A stretch of DNA of 64,000 nt from Comamonadaceae bacterium G21597-S1 (GCA_027214345.1 JAPWHR010000004.1:318001-382000); one strand, 5' to 3'; positions 39,909 through 49,732 are shown, counted from the first letter of the stretch. Notes: generated by a model from the sequence alone, not told the origin. Translations and numbers: made by a program.

Positions 39909-41033
39909 TCAGCCGCCGCGCACCATCGCCATCACCTGGGCTGCATTCAGCGTGCCGGCCTTGTGCCGGATCTGCGGCAGGTATTGGGTCTGCATTTGCC
40001 GCGCCGGCGCCAGCAGGCCCTGGTAGGTTTCGCGCAGCAGCGCGGTGCTCATGACGCGGCCGCCCGCGTAGTAGCGCCGTGCCAGGTGCCCCAGCGCATA
40101 CGTGGTGGCAAACGACATCGCCATGCTCGCGCCGGCCCGCCCGACACCGCGGCCAGCCTTGCCCGCCACCTTGCCGAGCAGGCCGCCGAGCAACTTGCGG
40201 CCGAACTGCTCCAGGTATTGCGAGGTCAGGCCGACCCCGGCCGCGGCGATGAACTCGCGCACATGGCCCTGGTCGAGGTTGACGCCATGGGCCTTGCCGA
40301 TGCCGTAGACCATGCGCACCTGTAGCGGAATGATGGCCATCGACGCCCAGGACTGCGGCAGCAATTCCAGTGCACCGTTGAGGATGGCGTAGTTCAGGAT
40401 CGAACGCTCCAGCGCGGCGTCGTCGACCGCCACGTTCTGGCGTTCCGGCGGCGGCGGCGGCGGCGCCGGCACAGGCGGCGCTGCCGGCATGGTGTCTTGT
40501 GCGGCAGCGGCGGTCGACCTGGCCAGAGCGGATGCCCCATGCGCGGCGTAGGTGGCGGCGACCACGGACCCCACGCCCGCTACCGGGCCTGCCGGCGCGG
40601 TCGATGTGGCGCCAGCGGGGGAAGGCGCGTCAACCTCCCGTGTCTCGACATCGAGCGCTGCGAGGGTGGCGTCGGCCTGCCGGTCGAAGTCGGCGGTCTG
40701 CGCGGGATCGAGCGACAGCCGCTGCCGCAGGCCGTCCAGGAACTGTCGCTCCGCGTCGCTGAGGCTGCCGTCGGCCTCGCAGACGCATACCGCCATCTCA
40801 TAGGCGAGCTGGCGCTGGTCCCCTGTTGTCAGGCCAGCGGCGGCCGACGACAGGTTGACCCGCTTGAGCAGGACGTCCTGGTATACGCCGGCCAGGTGCG
40901 CGGAGCCCGCCTCGCTGGCGAGCATCTCCGCTATGCGGCGAATCTCGGTGCGCTCGGCCTCGGCCTTGTTGCCATCGGCAAAAGCGGCCATCAGGGCTAT
41001 GCTCAAAAGGGACTCTTGTTGTTCGGGGGTCAT
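39909..41033 (-). CDS. TerB-like domain protein with C-terminal DUF697-like membrane-associated region
   Basis: About 374 residues from the ATG at 41033. Residues 1-130 resemble the TerB/tellurite-resistance helical domain, with acidic turns ADGNKAEAERTEI and EADGSLSDAERQFLDGL. A proline- and alanine-rich linker follows, then a C-terminal region with small-residue helices (MAIIPLQVRMVYGIGKAHG and FGRKLLGGLLGKVAGKAGRG) like DUF697 proteins. TerB domains often link to membrane stress responses, but no function can be assigned here. It has no obvious tie to glycan synthesis and may be an insert. Confidence 0.7.
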   Translation of the reverse strand: MTPEQQESLLSIALMAAFADGNKAEAERTEIRRIAEMLASEAGSAHLAGVYQDVLLKRVNLSSAAAGLTTGDQRQLAYEMAVCVCEADGSLSDAERQFLDGLRQRLSLDPAQTADFDRQADATLAALDVETREVDAPSPAGATSTAPAGPVAGVGSVVAATYAAHGASALARSTAAAAQDTMPAAPPVPAPPPPPPERQNVAVDDAALERSILNYAILNGALELLPQSWASMAIIPLQVRMVYGIGKAHGVNLDQGHVREFIAAAGVGLTSQYLEQFGRKLLGGLLGKVAGKAGRGVGRAGASMAMSFATTYALGHLARRYYAGGRVMSTALLRETYQGLLAPARQMQTQYLPQIRHKAGTLNAAQVMAMVRGG

Positions 41034-41173
41034 GGATGTGTTTGCGCTCTCGTGGCGGGGTTGCGAGCGCACCATCTTAGGATTCACGGGGCGGTGTATG
41101 GCGGCCAGGCGCCGCTTTTCACCGCTCGGTGCAGGGGCTTGACGCCCAGTGACCCTGCCCCGATCGGGGCGGC

Positions 41174-41503
41174 TTAAGACTTGCTGCCCTTGACGACCAG
41201 CGTGCCGATCACGGCCAGGGAAACCAGCATCATCATGCCCATGTTGGCCTGATCCGACGCGTCCTTCGCCTCGGCGATGGCCATCGCTTTCGACTCTGCC
41301 GCAGGTATGGCCATGCGCGTGTGTGTCGTTGGCGGCGCATAGGCCACGCTTCGTGCCCAGACGCCTGCGGGCGAGCCGGCGGCGGCGACGATCCGTGCCG
41401 GTCGTTGTGTTGACGGTTCAACTGGCGGCATGTTGGTGCCGCTGGCAGCGGTGGCTACCAGCAGCACAAGCCATACGCCTGAACGGACGACGATGGTCGA
41501 CAT
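41174..41503 (-). CDS. Small hypothetical protein with signal-like N-terminus and C-terminal membrane helix
   Basis: About 109 residues from the ATG at 41503, which has a strong GGGGAGGTG ribosome binding site just upstream. Residues 5-22 are hydrophobic like a signal peptide, the middle is rich in proline, alanine and threonine, and the C-terminus has one helix (MGMMMLVSLAVIGTLVV) before a short basic tail. I do not recognise the family. The downstream palindrome GCCCCGATCGGGGC at 41157-41170 directly after the stop could act as a weak terminator or a binding site. Confidence 0.5.
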   Translation of the reverse strand: MSTIVVRSGVWLVLLVATAASGTNMPPVEPSTQRPARIVAAAGSPAGVWARSVAYAPPTTHTRMAIPAAESKAMAIAEAKDASDQANMGMMMLVSLAVIGTLVVKGSKS

Positions 41504-41823
41504 GACACCTCCCCTCCAGCCTTGTGTGACTGCATTTGCGCTGACAAGACGCAATACTTGTGCCAAATCCAGACAGGTTGCCGGCATGCCGCGCCAGAGC
41601 TCGGTTCTCCGGGCTTGACCCGGGTCCCGGCTTGGCAGAAGTCGCGCGTGCGTTCACACGACAGATCAATATTCTGCTTGATATCTGTGCAGTCGATCGA
41701 TGATGGTGCGGCGCAGCATTCTTTCGGTGCCTGGGCCTGGGCCTGGCCGTAGGTTCATTGCGTTGCCAATGCTTTGCGATCGAAAATCACCGCCTCGTAC
41801 CAACAACAAGCGCGGAGGACACC
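41504..41823. other. Intergenic region between divergent small-protein and PEP-CTERM genes
   Basis: About 320 bases with no convincing gene. It holds a three-copy tandem of GCCTGG at 41729-41746 and a weak sigma-54-like element near 41633-41648 (TGGCA...GC with the right spacing but poor -12). Both flanking genes start with good ribosome binding sites at its edges, so it must contain the promoters of both. Confidence 0.5.
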
Positions 41824-42456
41824 ATGCCAAGATTTCTGGTCATATTTAGCTTCTGGGTCATCGCCACCTGCCATTCAATTGGGGCAGCCCGTGAAGTTGG
41901 TCCGCTCGCGCCTCCCACAGGTAGCCTGGGGCAGGTTCAAATCGCTGTGATGCAGCCTTTTGGCCAGAGTTTCACCGCCACGAGCGCGACTATCACCTCC
42001 ATTGCGCTGCAGTTTGTGAATATGAATATGGACTTCGAGATGGCACAGGATCTGTTCGTTGACCTGCGGCTGTACGACGGCGCCGATTTCTCGGCCCCAC
42101 TGTTGGCGACATCACGTGTTAACGTCGATTCGATTATTGGCAGCACGCGTTCGTTGGAAGGTCCGGTGTACTTTCCATTGGGCAATGTCTCGGCCTCGGT
42201 TGGTTCTATTTACAGTTTCGAAGTGCAAACGGCAACTGCGCGGTACGGCGTTTATTGGCCAGGTACGGACACCTACGATGGCGGAAGCGCAATCTTTTTC
42301 GGGGCGCCCATCGATGCCGATCTCCATTTCGCTGTGATGGGCGCCGTCCCAGAACCAATTGCTGCATCGTTAATGCTGCTTGGTGTACCTGTGCTGGCAA
42401 CCGTGATCCGCCGGCGCAGGCGTCAATGGAACGAACTCAAACTGAGTCGTGGTTGA
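41824..42456 (+). CDS. PEP-CTERM sorting domain protein
   Basis: About 210 residues from the ATG at 41824 with a GGAGGAC site. A signal peptide (about 1-22) is followed by a beta-rich domain with the choice-of-anchor look (QSFTATSATITSIALQFVN, PVYFPLGNVSASVGSIYSFEV). The C-terminus has VPEP, a hydrophobic stretch and a RRRRR cluster, the PEP-CTERM signal for recognition, cleavage and anchoring by an exosortase. It is secreted and probably held at the cell surface or in the polymer. The function of the outer domain is unknown. It lies beside the rhamnose operon. Confidence 0.9.
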   Translation: MPRFLVIFSFWVIATCHSIGAAREVGPLAPPTGSLGQVQIAVMQPFGQSFTATSATITSIALQFVNMNMDFEMAQDLFVDLRLYDGADFSAPLLATSRVNVDSIIGSTRSLEGPVYFPLGNVSASVGSIYSFEVQTATARYGVYWPGTDTYDGGSAIFFGAPIDADLHFAVMGAVPEPIAASLMLLGVPVLATVIRRRRRQWNELKLSRG

Positions 42457-42512
42457 GCCCATCTTTAGGGGCGACGACTCGGCGGCAAAGGCCGGGTATC
42501 AACTCTGCGGTA

Positions 42513-43055
42513 TCACGACAACGCATCAGCCAATGGGCGACCTGCCAAATCCTTGGCCGACAATACCGGAAGTTCTCCCGTCAACGGCCAGTCGATCGCC
42601 AATGTCGGATCGTTCCAGGCGATGCACCGCTCGTGCTCCGGTGCATAGTAATCCGTTGTCTTGTACAGAAAATCAGCGGACTCGGACAACACCAGGAAAC
42701 CATGCGCCAGCCCGGGCGGCACCCACAACTGCCGCTTGTTCGACGCGCTGAGAACTTCGCCGGCCCATATGCCGTAGGTCGGCGAATCCGGCCGGATATC
42801 CACCGCCACATCGAAGACCTCGCCAGAGACGACACGAACCAGTTTGCCCTGGGGCTGGACCGCCTGATAGTGCAAACCACGCAGCACATTGCGGGCCGAG
42901 CGCGAATGGTTGTCCTGCACGAACTGCAGTTCGAGCCCGGTTGCCTCGTTGAAGGCACGTTGATTGAAGCTTTCCAGAAAGAAGCCTCTTTCGTCACCAA
43001 ACACGCGTGGCTCGATCAGCAGCACGTCTGCGATGACGCAAGGGGTGATTTTCAT
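42513..43055 (-). CDS. rfbC: dTDP-4-dehydrorhamnose 3,5-epimerase
   Basis: 180 residues, normal length. The cupin-fold signature is FQVDNHS-like here as FVQDNHSRSARNVLRG, with the catalytic histidine in LHYQ. WVPPGLAHGFLVLS and DFLYKTTDYYAPEHER complete the family pattern. It epimerises dTDP-4-keto-6-deoxyglucose at C3 and C5 on the way to dTDP-L-rhamnose. It is the last gene of the rfbBDAC operon, 2 bases after rfbA. Confidence 0.96.
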   Translation of the reverse strand: MKITPCVIADVLLIEPRVFGDERGFFLESFNQRAFNEATGLELQFVQDNHSRSARNVLRGLHYQAVQPQGKLVRVVSGEVFDVAVDIRPDSPTYGIWAGEVLSASNKRQLWVPPGLAHGFLVLSESADFLYKTTDYYAPEHERCIAWNDPTLAIDWPLTGELPVLSAKDLAGRPLADALS

Positions 43056-43057
43056 AT

Positions 43058-43969
43058 TCAGTACACCTTTTCCTGCAGCAGCCGCAACAGATACTGCCCG
43101 TAGCCGGATTTCGCAAGTGGCCGGGCCAGCGCTTCGAGTTGACCATCGTCGATCCAGCGGCTGCGCCAGGCTACTTCTTCCGGTGCTGCCACCTTGAGCC
43201 CTTGCCGGCTTTCGATGGTCTGGATGAACTGGCTCGCCTCCATCATCGATTCATGGGTGCCGGTGTCGAGCCAGGCATAACCTCGGCCCATGGTTTGTAC
43301 GTCGAGCTGGCCTTGCTGCAGATACAACTGGTTCAGGTCGGTGATCTCCAGTTCGCCGCGAGCCGAGGGCTTGACCTGCTTGGCCAGCTCCACCACGCGA
43401 TGGTCGTAGAAATACAGGCCGGTGACCGCATAACGGGACTTCGGCTTAGCCGGCTTTTCGGCCAGGCTGATGGCGCGGCCCTGGTCGTCGAATTCGACCA
43501 CCCCATACCGCTCGGGGTCTTGCACCGCATAGGCAAACACCGTTGCGCCCTCTGCCCGGGCGTTGGCAGATTTGAGAAGTTTGGCGAAGTCGTGCCCGTA
43601 AAAGATGTTGTCGCCCAGTACCAGTGCACATGGCGAACCGTCGAGGAATTTTTCACCTATCAGAAATGCCTGGGCCAATCCATCGGGCGAAGGCTGCACC
43701 GCGTATTCCAGCCGGATTCCCCACTGACTCCCGTCACCCAGCAATTGCTCGAAGCGCGGGGTGTCCTGCGGCGTCGAAATCACCAGGATGTCCCGAATGC
43801 CGGCCAGCAACAGCGTCGTCAGCGGGTAATAGATCATGGGTTTGTCGTAGATCGGCAGCAACTGCTTGCTGACGACCTGCGTGGCGGGGTAGAGCCGTGT
43901 GCCGGATCCACCCGCCAGGATGATGCCCTTGCGGGCGACGGTTTGCGCAGTGGTTGTGGTCTGGTTCAT
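43058..43969 (-). CDS. rfbA: Glucose-1-phosphate thymidylyltransferase
   Basis: 303 residues. [17 protein letters not shown] is the RmlA signature; [18 protein letters not shown] and [11 protein letters not shown] are diagnostic. It makes dTDP-glucose from dTTP and glucose-1-phosphate, the first committed step of the dTDP-rhamnose path. It overlaps rfbD by 4 bases. Confidence 0.97.
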   Translation of the reverse strand: MNQTTTTAQTVARKGIILAGGSGTRLYPATQVVSKQLLPIYDKPMIYYPLTTLLLAGIRDILVISTPQDTPRFEQLLGDGSQWGIRLEYAVQPSPDGLAQAFLIGEKFLDGSPCALVLGDNIFYGHDFAKLLKSANARAEGATVFAYAVQDPERYGVVEFDDQGRAISLAEKPAKPKSRYAVTGLYFYDHRVVELAKQVKPSARGELEITDLNQLYLQQGQLDVQTMGRGYAWLDTGTHESMMEASQFIQTIESRQGLKVAAPEEVAWRSRWIDDGQLEALARPLAKSGYGQYLLRLLQEKVY

Positions 43970-44880
43970 GGTGCCTTGTGCGGAGTGATTTCATGAAGCA
44001 TGCGCGCGGCATGCACTTGCCAGTGCGGCAGTTGTAGCTTGAACGCCGATTGCAGCTTTGCGGTCAACAACCGCGAATTCAAAGGCCTGCGCGCTGGCGT
44101 CGGGTAGCTGGCCGTCTTGATCGGCGCCACCTGGTCGGGACCGGCCTTGAGCGTCCAACCCAGGGCGCGCGCCTGCGCAAGCACGAAACATGCATAAGCG
44201 TGCCAGCTGGTTTCGCCTCCTGCCACGCAGTGGTAGACCCCGGCCAGTTCCGGCCGATCCATGGCGGCCCGCAAAGCATGGGCGGTGACGTCGGCCAGCA
44301 TCTCGGCCGACGTCGGTGCGCCGATCTGGTCGTCGATGACGGTCAGTGCATCGCGCTCACCGGCCAGTCGCAACATGGTCTTGGCAAAGTTGCCGCCGCG
44401 GGCCGCATACACCCAGCTGGTCCGAAACGTCAGGTGGCGAGGGCACCGGGCCACGGCCAGTTCGCCTTCCAGCTTGGTCTGCCCGTATACGCTCAGCGGT
44501 GCCTTGGCCTCGTCCTCGGTCCATGGCTGGTTGCCACTGCCGTCGAACACATAGTCGGTCGAATAATGCACCAGCCAGGCGCCCAGCCTGCGCGCTTCAT
44601 CGGCCAGCACGCCTGGCGCCAATGCGTTGAGCGTCCGCGCCAGCTCGGGTTCGGATTCGGCCTTGTCGACCGCCGTGTGCGCTGCGGCATTGACGATCAC
44701 GTCGGGCGCTACACGACGCACAGACTCGGCCAGTCCTGCCAGGTTGGAGAAGTCGCCGCACAAGCCGTCGGGGTTGGCCGCAGAGTCGAAGTCCAGCGCG
44801 ACCAGATCACCCAGCACCGCCAGGCTGCGTTGCAATTCCCATCCTACCTGGCCGCCACGGCCTAACAACAGAATCTTCAT
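43966..44880 (-). CDS. rfbD: dTDP-4-dehydrorhamnose reductase
   Basis: 304 residues from the ATG at 44880; the longer start at 44916 would overlap rfbB more and adds no conserved sequence. [15 protein letters not shown] is the NADPH site, [16 protein letters not shown] and [11 protein letters not shown] are family motifs, and YGQTKLEGE holds the Tyr-x3-Lys pair. It reduces the 4-keto group to give dTDP-L-rhamnose. The start overlaps the rfbB stop by 4 bases and its stop overlaps rfbA. Confidence 0.96.
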   Translation of the reverse strand: MKILLLGRGGQVGWELQRSLAVLGDLVALDFDSAANPDGLCGDFSNLAGLAESVRRVAPDVIVNAAAHTAVDKAESEPELARTLNALAPGVLADEARRLGAWLVHYSTDYVFDGSGNQPWTEDEAKAPLSVYGQTKLEGELAVARCPRHLTFRTSWVYAARGGNFAKTMLRLAGERDALTVIDDQIGAPTSAEMLADVTAHALRAAMDRPELAGVYHCVAGGETSWHAYACFVLAQARALGWTLKAGPDQVAPIKTASYPTPARRPLNSRLLTAKLQSAFKLQLPHWQVHAARMLHEITPHKAP

Positions 44881-45950
44881 GCGTCTACCTTCTCGCCATA
44901 GTGTTGACTCAGCCATTCTCGATAGGCACCGCTTTGCACATTGGTGACCCAGTCCTGGTTATCCAGATACCACAACACCGTCATGCGGATGCCGGTGTCA
45001 AAACTCTCGGTGGGCTTCCAGCCCAACGCGTGTTCCATTTTGCGGGCGTCTATCGCATAGCGCCGATCGTGCCCAGGTCGATCAGCGACGAAACTGATCT
45101 GCTCGCTATAGAGTTTGCCGTCCTTGCGTGGACGAAGCTCGTCGAGCAGGGTACACACGGTAAGCACAATGTCCAAGTTGGGCATCTCGTTCCAGCCGCC
45201 GATGTTATAGGTTTCCCCCAATCTGCCGGCTTCGAGCACTCTGCGAATCGCACTGCAATGGTCTTTGACATACAGCCAATCCCGGATCTGCTGGCCGTCG
45301 CCATATACCGGCAAAGGTTTGCCAGCCAGCGCGTTGACGATCATCAGCGGGATCAGCTTCTCGGGGAAGTGGAACGGCCCGTAGTTGTTCGAGCAGTTGG
45401 TCGTGAGGACTGGCAGACCGTAGGTGTGGTGATAAGCGCGCACCAGATGGTCGCTGGCGGCTTTGGACGCCGAATACGGGCTGTTGGGTTCATAACGATG
45501 CGTTTCGGTAAAGGCCGCGTCGCCACAAGCCAGCGAGCCATAGACCTCGTCGGTGGAGACATGCAGAAACCGGAATGCCGCTTTCGTGTCGGCATCCAGA
45601 TGTGACCAGTAGGCCCGCGCTGACTCCAGCAAGTTGAAGGTGCCGACGATATTGGTCTGAATGAAATCCCCGGGCCCGCGGATGGAGCGGTCCACATGCG
45701 ACTCAGCTGCAAAATTGACGATGGCGCGTGGCTTGTGCAATGCCAGCATCGAATCCATCATGGCGCCATCGCCGATGTCGCCATGCACGAAGACATGCCG
45801 CGGATCAGCGTTCAGGGAGGCCAGGTTCTGCAGGTTGCCGGCGTAGGTCAGCTTGTCCACATTGACGATGGTTTCGTCGGACTGGGCCAACCAGTCGAGC
45901 ACGAAGTTGCTGCCGATGAAGCCGGCACCGCCGGTGATCAGAATGGTCAT
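44877..45950 (-). CDS. rfbB: dTDP-glucose 4,6-dehydratase, second copy (operonic)
   Basis: 357 residues, with the same landmarks as the first copy: [25 protein letters not shown] and [11 protein letters not shown]. It is the first gene of the complete rfbBDAC operon on the minus strand and has an AGGGAAG ribosome binding site. The whole chain aligns without gaps with the copy at 35808-36881 and most positions are identical, so the two arose by duplication or by import of one. Confidence 0.97.
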   Translation of the reverse strand: MTILITGGAGFIGSNFVLDWLAQSDETIVNVDKLTYAGNLQNLASLNADPRHVFVHGDIGDGAMMDSMLALHKPRAIVNFAAESHVDRSIRGPGDFIQTNIVGTFNLLESARAYWSHLDADTKAAFRFLHVSTDEVYGSLACGDAAFTETHRYEPNSPYSASKAASDHLVRAYHHTYGLPVLTTNCSNNYGPFHFPEKLIPLMIVNALAGKPLPVYGDGQQIRDWLYVKDHCSAIRRVLEAGRLGETYNIGGWNEMPNLDIVLTVCTLLDELRPRKDGKLYSEQISFVADRPGHDRRYAIDARKMEHALGWKPTESFDTGIRMTVLWYLDNQDWVTNVQSGAYREWLSQHYGEKVDA

Positions 45951-46090
45951 TTACGTCTTCCCTGCTTTTCGATTTGCATTAGCCATGCCTGGCTTGGCTG
46001 GCAACACCGCGATTTCAAGTTGGCGCTACCTATTTCCACGAATATGTTGATCGCACGGTAGGCCATGGCCGGGCTCGTGTCCACAGCCAA

Positions 46091-47464
46091 TCACATGAAC
46101 CCAAGGTCGCGTTGTGAGAGGTTCCAATGCGCCAGATTCGGCAGCACAGTAAGCAGATCCGTTTCACTGATGCCAAACCACTTGCCCAGCGTCGCGGCGT
46201 ACTGATCTACCGACGTGCTCGGTATTAGCCGTCCCTGGCCGGCATCGTCGGGGCCGTTGTTGGCGATCTCCGGCGCGCTACCGTAGTAACGACCACCGGC
46301 GACAGCGTCGCCCATCACGAAATGCGTGCTGCCCCATCCATGATCTGATCCGCTGGCGCCGGTAATGGTGCGGCCGAATTCCGATGCCGTAAATGTCGTC
46401 ACCTTGTCTGCCACACCCAACTCTACTGTCGACTTGTAAAAGGCGTCCATGGCACCAGCCAATTGCGCGAGCAGGGCCGGGTGCTTGTCGGCGAGTTCAT
46501 TGTGATTGTCGAACCCGCCCATGGACACAAAGAACACTTGGCGCTGAACTCCTAGTTCAGCAGCTGAGCCGATCATCCGAGCCACCATCTTGAGTTGGCC
46601 GCCCAGGTTGTTGTTGTCGGGATAGGATGCAACCAGCGTTGGGCCTGCAGCCAGCGCGGTAGTCAGCGCGTCGCCGGCAGACAAGGCACGGGCCATGACC
46701 TGCGCATACTGGTCCTCTAACAGGTGGCTGCTGGACGCCACGGCCAGCGCTCGTAGAGTCGCAGAGCAAGCAGTAGAGCCGAACAATGGACTCTTGATCG
46801 CATCCAGCGCGACCGGTCCGCGCGGCGAGACCTGGTATTGCACTGAGCTGGAACCTGAAAGGAAAACCGCATTACCTGACACGTTGACGCAGGTAAGACT
46901 GGCGTTGCCGTTACCCGATTCCAGCAGGTCGCCCATTCGTCCACCCCATCCGGCCACCCCGGGGTCGGTGGCGGACGATTGCCATACTGACTGTTGGTCG
47001 TTGTGCGAAAACAGCTTGGGAGGAAGCGAAACGGACCGGGCGATGTACTGCGCCTTACTGGTCGGTTCTACCAATGCTCCTACATTCAGCAATACTGCGA
47101 GCTTCTGGCTACCGAACAAGGGGTGCAGTGTTGCCAGTTCGGGTGCCAGTGCGTACTCGTATCCGCCTGCCACAGCAGACAGCGGTGTCAATGCTGTGCC
47201 GGCCAATGCGCTGCGGCTGTAGGCAAATGTGGGGCGCATGGCCTGATAGGCTGCATGGCTTGCGGTATCGAAAGGAACCAATGTATTCGTATTGTCGTTG
47301 CCACCGTGCAGGAATATGCACACGAGTGCCTTGTAGTCTGTGGCCGTCGCGGCGGCAGCCTCTCCAAACGCAGCCAGGTTCAACGCCCAGGGCGCAGCGG
47401 CGCCGACCATGGAAAGAACAGAGGCGCGTTGCAGGAATGCGCGACGAGACGCGCTTGCTGTCAT
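46091..47464 (-). CDS. DUF1501 family protein with Tat signal
   Basis: About 457 residues from the ATG at 47464, which has a GAGAGG site. The N-terminus carries a twin-arginine signal (SRRAFLQRASVLSMVGAAAPW), so it is probably exported folded to the periplasm. LVCIFLHGGNDNTNTLVPF and SEFGRTITGASGSDHGWGSTH match DUF1501, a family with an alkaline-phosphatase-like fold and unknown reaction. It follows the DUF1800 gene with 10 bases between them, the usual pairing of the two families. The pair is divergent from a secreted dehydrogenase. Confidence 0.9.
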   Translation of the reverse strand: MTASASRRAFLQRASVLSMVGAAAPWALNLAAFGEAAAATATDYKALVCIFLHGGNDNTNTLVPFDTASHAAYQAMRPTFAYSRSALAGTALTPLSAVAGGYEYALAPELATLHPLFGSQKLAVLLNVGALVEPTSKAQYIARSVSLPPKLFSHNDQQSVWQSSATDPGVAGWGGRMGDLLESGNGNASLTCVNVSGNAVFLSGSSSVQYQVSPRGPVALDAIKSPLFGSTACSATLRALAVASSSHLLEDQYAQVMARALSAGDALTTALAAGPTLVASYPDNNNLGGQLKMVARMIGSAAELGVQRQVFFVSMGGFDNHNELADKHPALLAQLAGAMDAFYKSTVELGVADKVTTFTASEFGRTITGASGSDHGWGSTHFVMGDAVAGGRYYGSAPEIANNGPDDAGQGRLIPSTSVDQYAATLGKWFGISETDLLTVLPNLAHWNLSQRDLGFM

Positions 47465-47474
47465 TGTGTGCCTC

Positions 47475-49223
47475 TCATTTCTGCACAATGAACTCGGGCG
47501 ATGCTAGAACAAGCATCAGCGCAGCATGGATGCGAGCCAGTCGGCGGGCTTCCGTTCCGGTTGGCATGGTTTGCAGTGCGCCCACAATGGCCGCAGCACT
47601 GGCAGGCTCGAGTTGGTTCGCGGCCAACACCAGGTTGATTTCGTCGAACAACGCCTGGGCATCGTCCGCAATTGCGTGTAACGCGCTGTAGTCCGGCGTG
47701 ATGTCTCCCAGGCGTCCTGCCACTGCACGTTGCATGAAATTGAGATAACCGATCACGGACGATTCGTTGGCAATCTGAAATTCAGGAGCGACCAATGACG
47801 CATCGGCAATGGCGGTGTTGGTCGGCACATACCCCGGTTGAAAAAAGTTGAACACCGACGGTGCGCGCAGCGGGCTCTGACCCAATGCACGCGCCGGATC
47901 GGATGTATCTCCGACCGGCCAGGTGCCGCCGGGAGATGTGGCGCTAAACGCACGTGCCCAAGCCGTGAATCGCAAGATCGGCTCGCGTAGTTTTCCAAAA
48001 CTGGTTCCCGCTCCGACCGTGTCGTCGCGAGCCTCGACGTCGAGCAGCAGGGCACGTACCACCGCGGCCAGGTTACCCCGTACGCCGAAACCATCGTCCT
48101 CGAAAACCATGGCGATGCGGCGCACATAGGCCGGGCTCGGGTTGCTCGTGACCAGACGTTGTATCAGCTGGCGGCAGAAGAATGGCGCCACGTTGGCATG
48201 AGTGAACAGTGCATCCAGCGCCAATGTCAGGCTCTGCGTAGCCGACGTGCCGGCGGGGATCGTTGTGTCGAGGAAGGACTTTGCGCCGGACTCGTAACGG
48301 CTCGCGACCTGTGTCATGGGCCGCCGCACATAGTCGGGTGTGACTCCGCCAACAGCTGCTGAAGCGCCAGCGTAGTCGAAATCCCATCCGGTAAACACCC
48401 TCGCCAGGCCGGTGATGTCATTCTGGTCGTAGGTCTCTATGGCCCGCCCGGCATTCAACTGGGGTGTGCCGTCGCGATCCAGCTCGACCAGCCCGATCGT
48501 GAACAGCTGCATCAACTCGCGTGCGTAGTTTTCGTCCGGCAGCGCGCCGCTGGTGAGATTGGCCTTGGCATTGCCCCGATAGGTCAGGAACCCACCCATT
48601 GCGGGACTCAGCGTGATCGCTTGCAATAGGGCCCGGTAGTTGCCAAAGGCATGCTCGTCCAGTATGTCCAGATAGGCGCTGGCAGCAAACTGTTGCCAAT
48701 GACCAGCACTCATGCCGTCGATGGCCGCGACAAATATCTCGGAAAGCGCCAGAACCATGCGTTGGCGCAAGGTATCCGGTGATGCCAGAAGTTTGCTCCA
48801 AGCTGCCGCATCGAAGCCCGCCTGGTTGGTCTTGAAAGCGATCGCGTCGAACCCACCAGCAATCAGATGATCCCACCGGTTGCTGCTGGCGGGCTGAGCC
48901 ATCTGATCGTCTATCCAGCCGGCAAACCCAAGGGCAACCACTTGCTGCAATTGCGCTTTGTCTGCGCCCATGGAGGCCTGCGCCAGAAAGCGCGACGCCT
49001 GGGATAGGGTCGGGCGTGCAGGGACTGGCATAGGCGCCGAGGAAACACCTGATGGTGTGGGCCCGGATTGATTGGAGTCACTACCTCCTCCACCACACGC
49101 AGCCAAACCTATTGAGACACCAACGGCAACCGGATAAGAAGGTAGTGCAAGTCCACTTGTTGACGATTCTGATGAAGGCTTATCGAGGTCGATTGGGACG
49201 GCATTGAACGCCGCAATTGTCAT
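47475..49223 (-). CDS. DUF1800 family protein
   Basis: 582 residues. LSQASRFLAQASMGADKAQ, LRQRMVLALSEIFV, DENYARELMQLFTIGL and FTGWDFDY are typical of DUF1800. Near residue 43 it has GLAACGGGGSDS, which looks like a lipobox cysteine followed by a flexible run, so it may be a lipoprotein, although the n-region is not very basic. DUF1800 and DUF1501 proteins are usually encoded together and are thought to act with each other outside the cytoplasm; their reaction is not established. The 5' region is shared with the dehydrogenase gene on the other strand. Confidence 0.9.
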   Translation of the reverse strand: MTIAAFNAVPIDLDKPSSESSTSGLALPSYPVAVGVSIGLAACGGGGSDSNQSGPTPSGVSSAPMPVPARPTLSQASRFLAQASMGADKAQLQQVVALGFAGWIDDQMAQPASSNRWDHLIAGGFDAIAFKTNQAGFDAAAWSKLLASPDTLRQRMVLALSEIFVAAIDGMSAGHWQQFAASAYLDILDEHAFGNYRALLQAITLSPAMGGFLTYRGNAKANLTSGALPDENYARELMQLFTIGLVELDRDGTPQLNAGRAIETYDQNDITGLARVFTGWDFDYAGASAAVGGVTPDYVRRPMTQVASRYESGAKSFLDTTIPAGTSATQSLTLALDALFTHANVAPFFCRQLIQRLVTSNPSPAYVRRIAMVFEDDGFGVRGNLAAVVRALLLDVEARDDTVGAGTSFGKLREPILRFTAWARAFSATSPGGTWPVGDTSDPARALGQSPLRAPSVFNFFQPGYVPTNTAIADASLVAPEFQIANESSVIGYLNFMQRAVAGRLGDITPDYSALHAIADDAQALFDEINLVLAANQLEPASAAAIVGALQTMPTGTEARRLARIHAALMLVLASPEFIVQK

Positions 49224-49732
49224 TAGCGAATTCCTTGTACTCTGTCATTCGACATGCCTGTTCAACGGAAGATTCTTGCAGATTGCTATGTCGGTAGCGC
49301 GATGCATGCACGCACTTGTATCTAGATCTCGTGCATTCATCACTATTCTTAAGATCCCGCGGAATACGTTTCCGCGATAGCGAACGAAAATTTTGGGCAA
49401 ATGGTCTTCCGACTGCGCAAAACGACTCGCTTATGGGCGTTGTCAACTCCCCGGAATGGGGGGTATGGCTAGATTCAACATCAATTGCTATTGCGATCTG
49501 GCTATCGTCGTGCACAATGAAACTGCTGCAGCGCACAATTGGTGACGAGTTGTTCGAGATGGCCGTACGTGCCATCAGTCCGGTGACTGCCAGATATTCC
49601 GGCGATGGTCAGTAGGGACTGCGCCTGCGATGTCGATGCATACCCGGCGCAAAGTCTTGTATTTCAAGTCTTGCCATGTTGGTGTGCGCTTGGCCAATAG
49701 TTATTCTTGTGCTTTGTGGAGTCGTGGCAAAC
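49224..49732. promoter_or_regulatory. Divergent promoter region between DUF1800 and PQQ-dehydrogenase genes
   Basis: About 500 bases without a supported gene, clearly more AT-rich than the coding sequence around it. Both flanking genes read away from it, so it must hold two promoters. The most promising element is a sigma-54-like site at 49499-49514. A small CCGCGGAATACGTTTCCGCG-like inverted repeat near 49356-49374 could be an operator. The short open frames inside look random. Confidence 0.5.
49499..49514 (+). promoter_or_regulatory. Candidate sigma-54 promoter element
   Basis: TGGC-N8-TGCA has the invariant GG and GC dinucleotides exactly 10 bases apart, as needed for -24/-12 promoters, and agrees with the consensus at about nine informative positions. 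It would start transcription near 49525, some 200 bases ahead of the PQQ-dehydrogenase gene. The presence of PrsR in the window makes a sigma-54 promoter here plausible, but one match of this quality can occur by chance. Confidence 0.28.

Noticed and set aside
41729-41746. Three-copy GCCTGG tandem as a CRISPR-like or phase-variable repeat
   Set aside because: Only three short copies lie in a non-coding gap; there are no spacers and no reading-frame effect.
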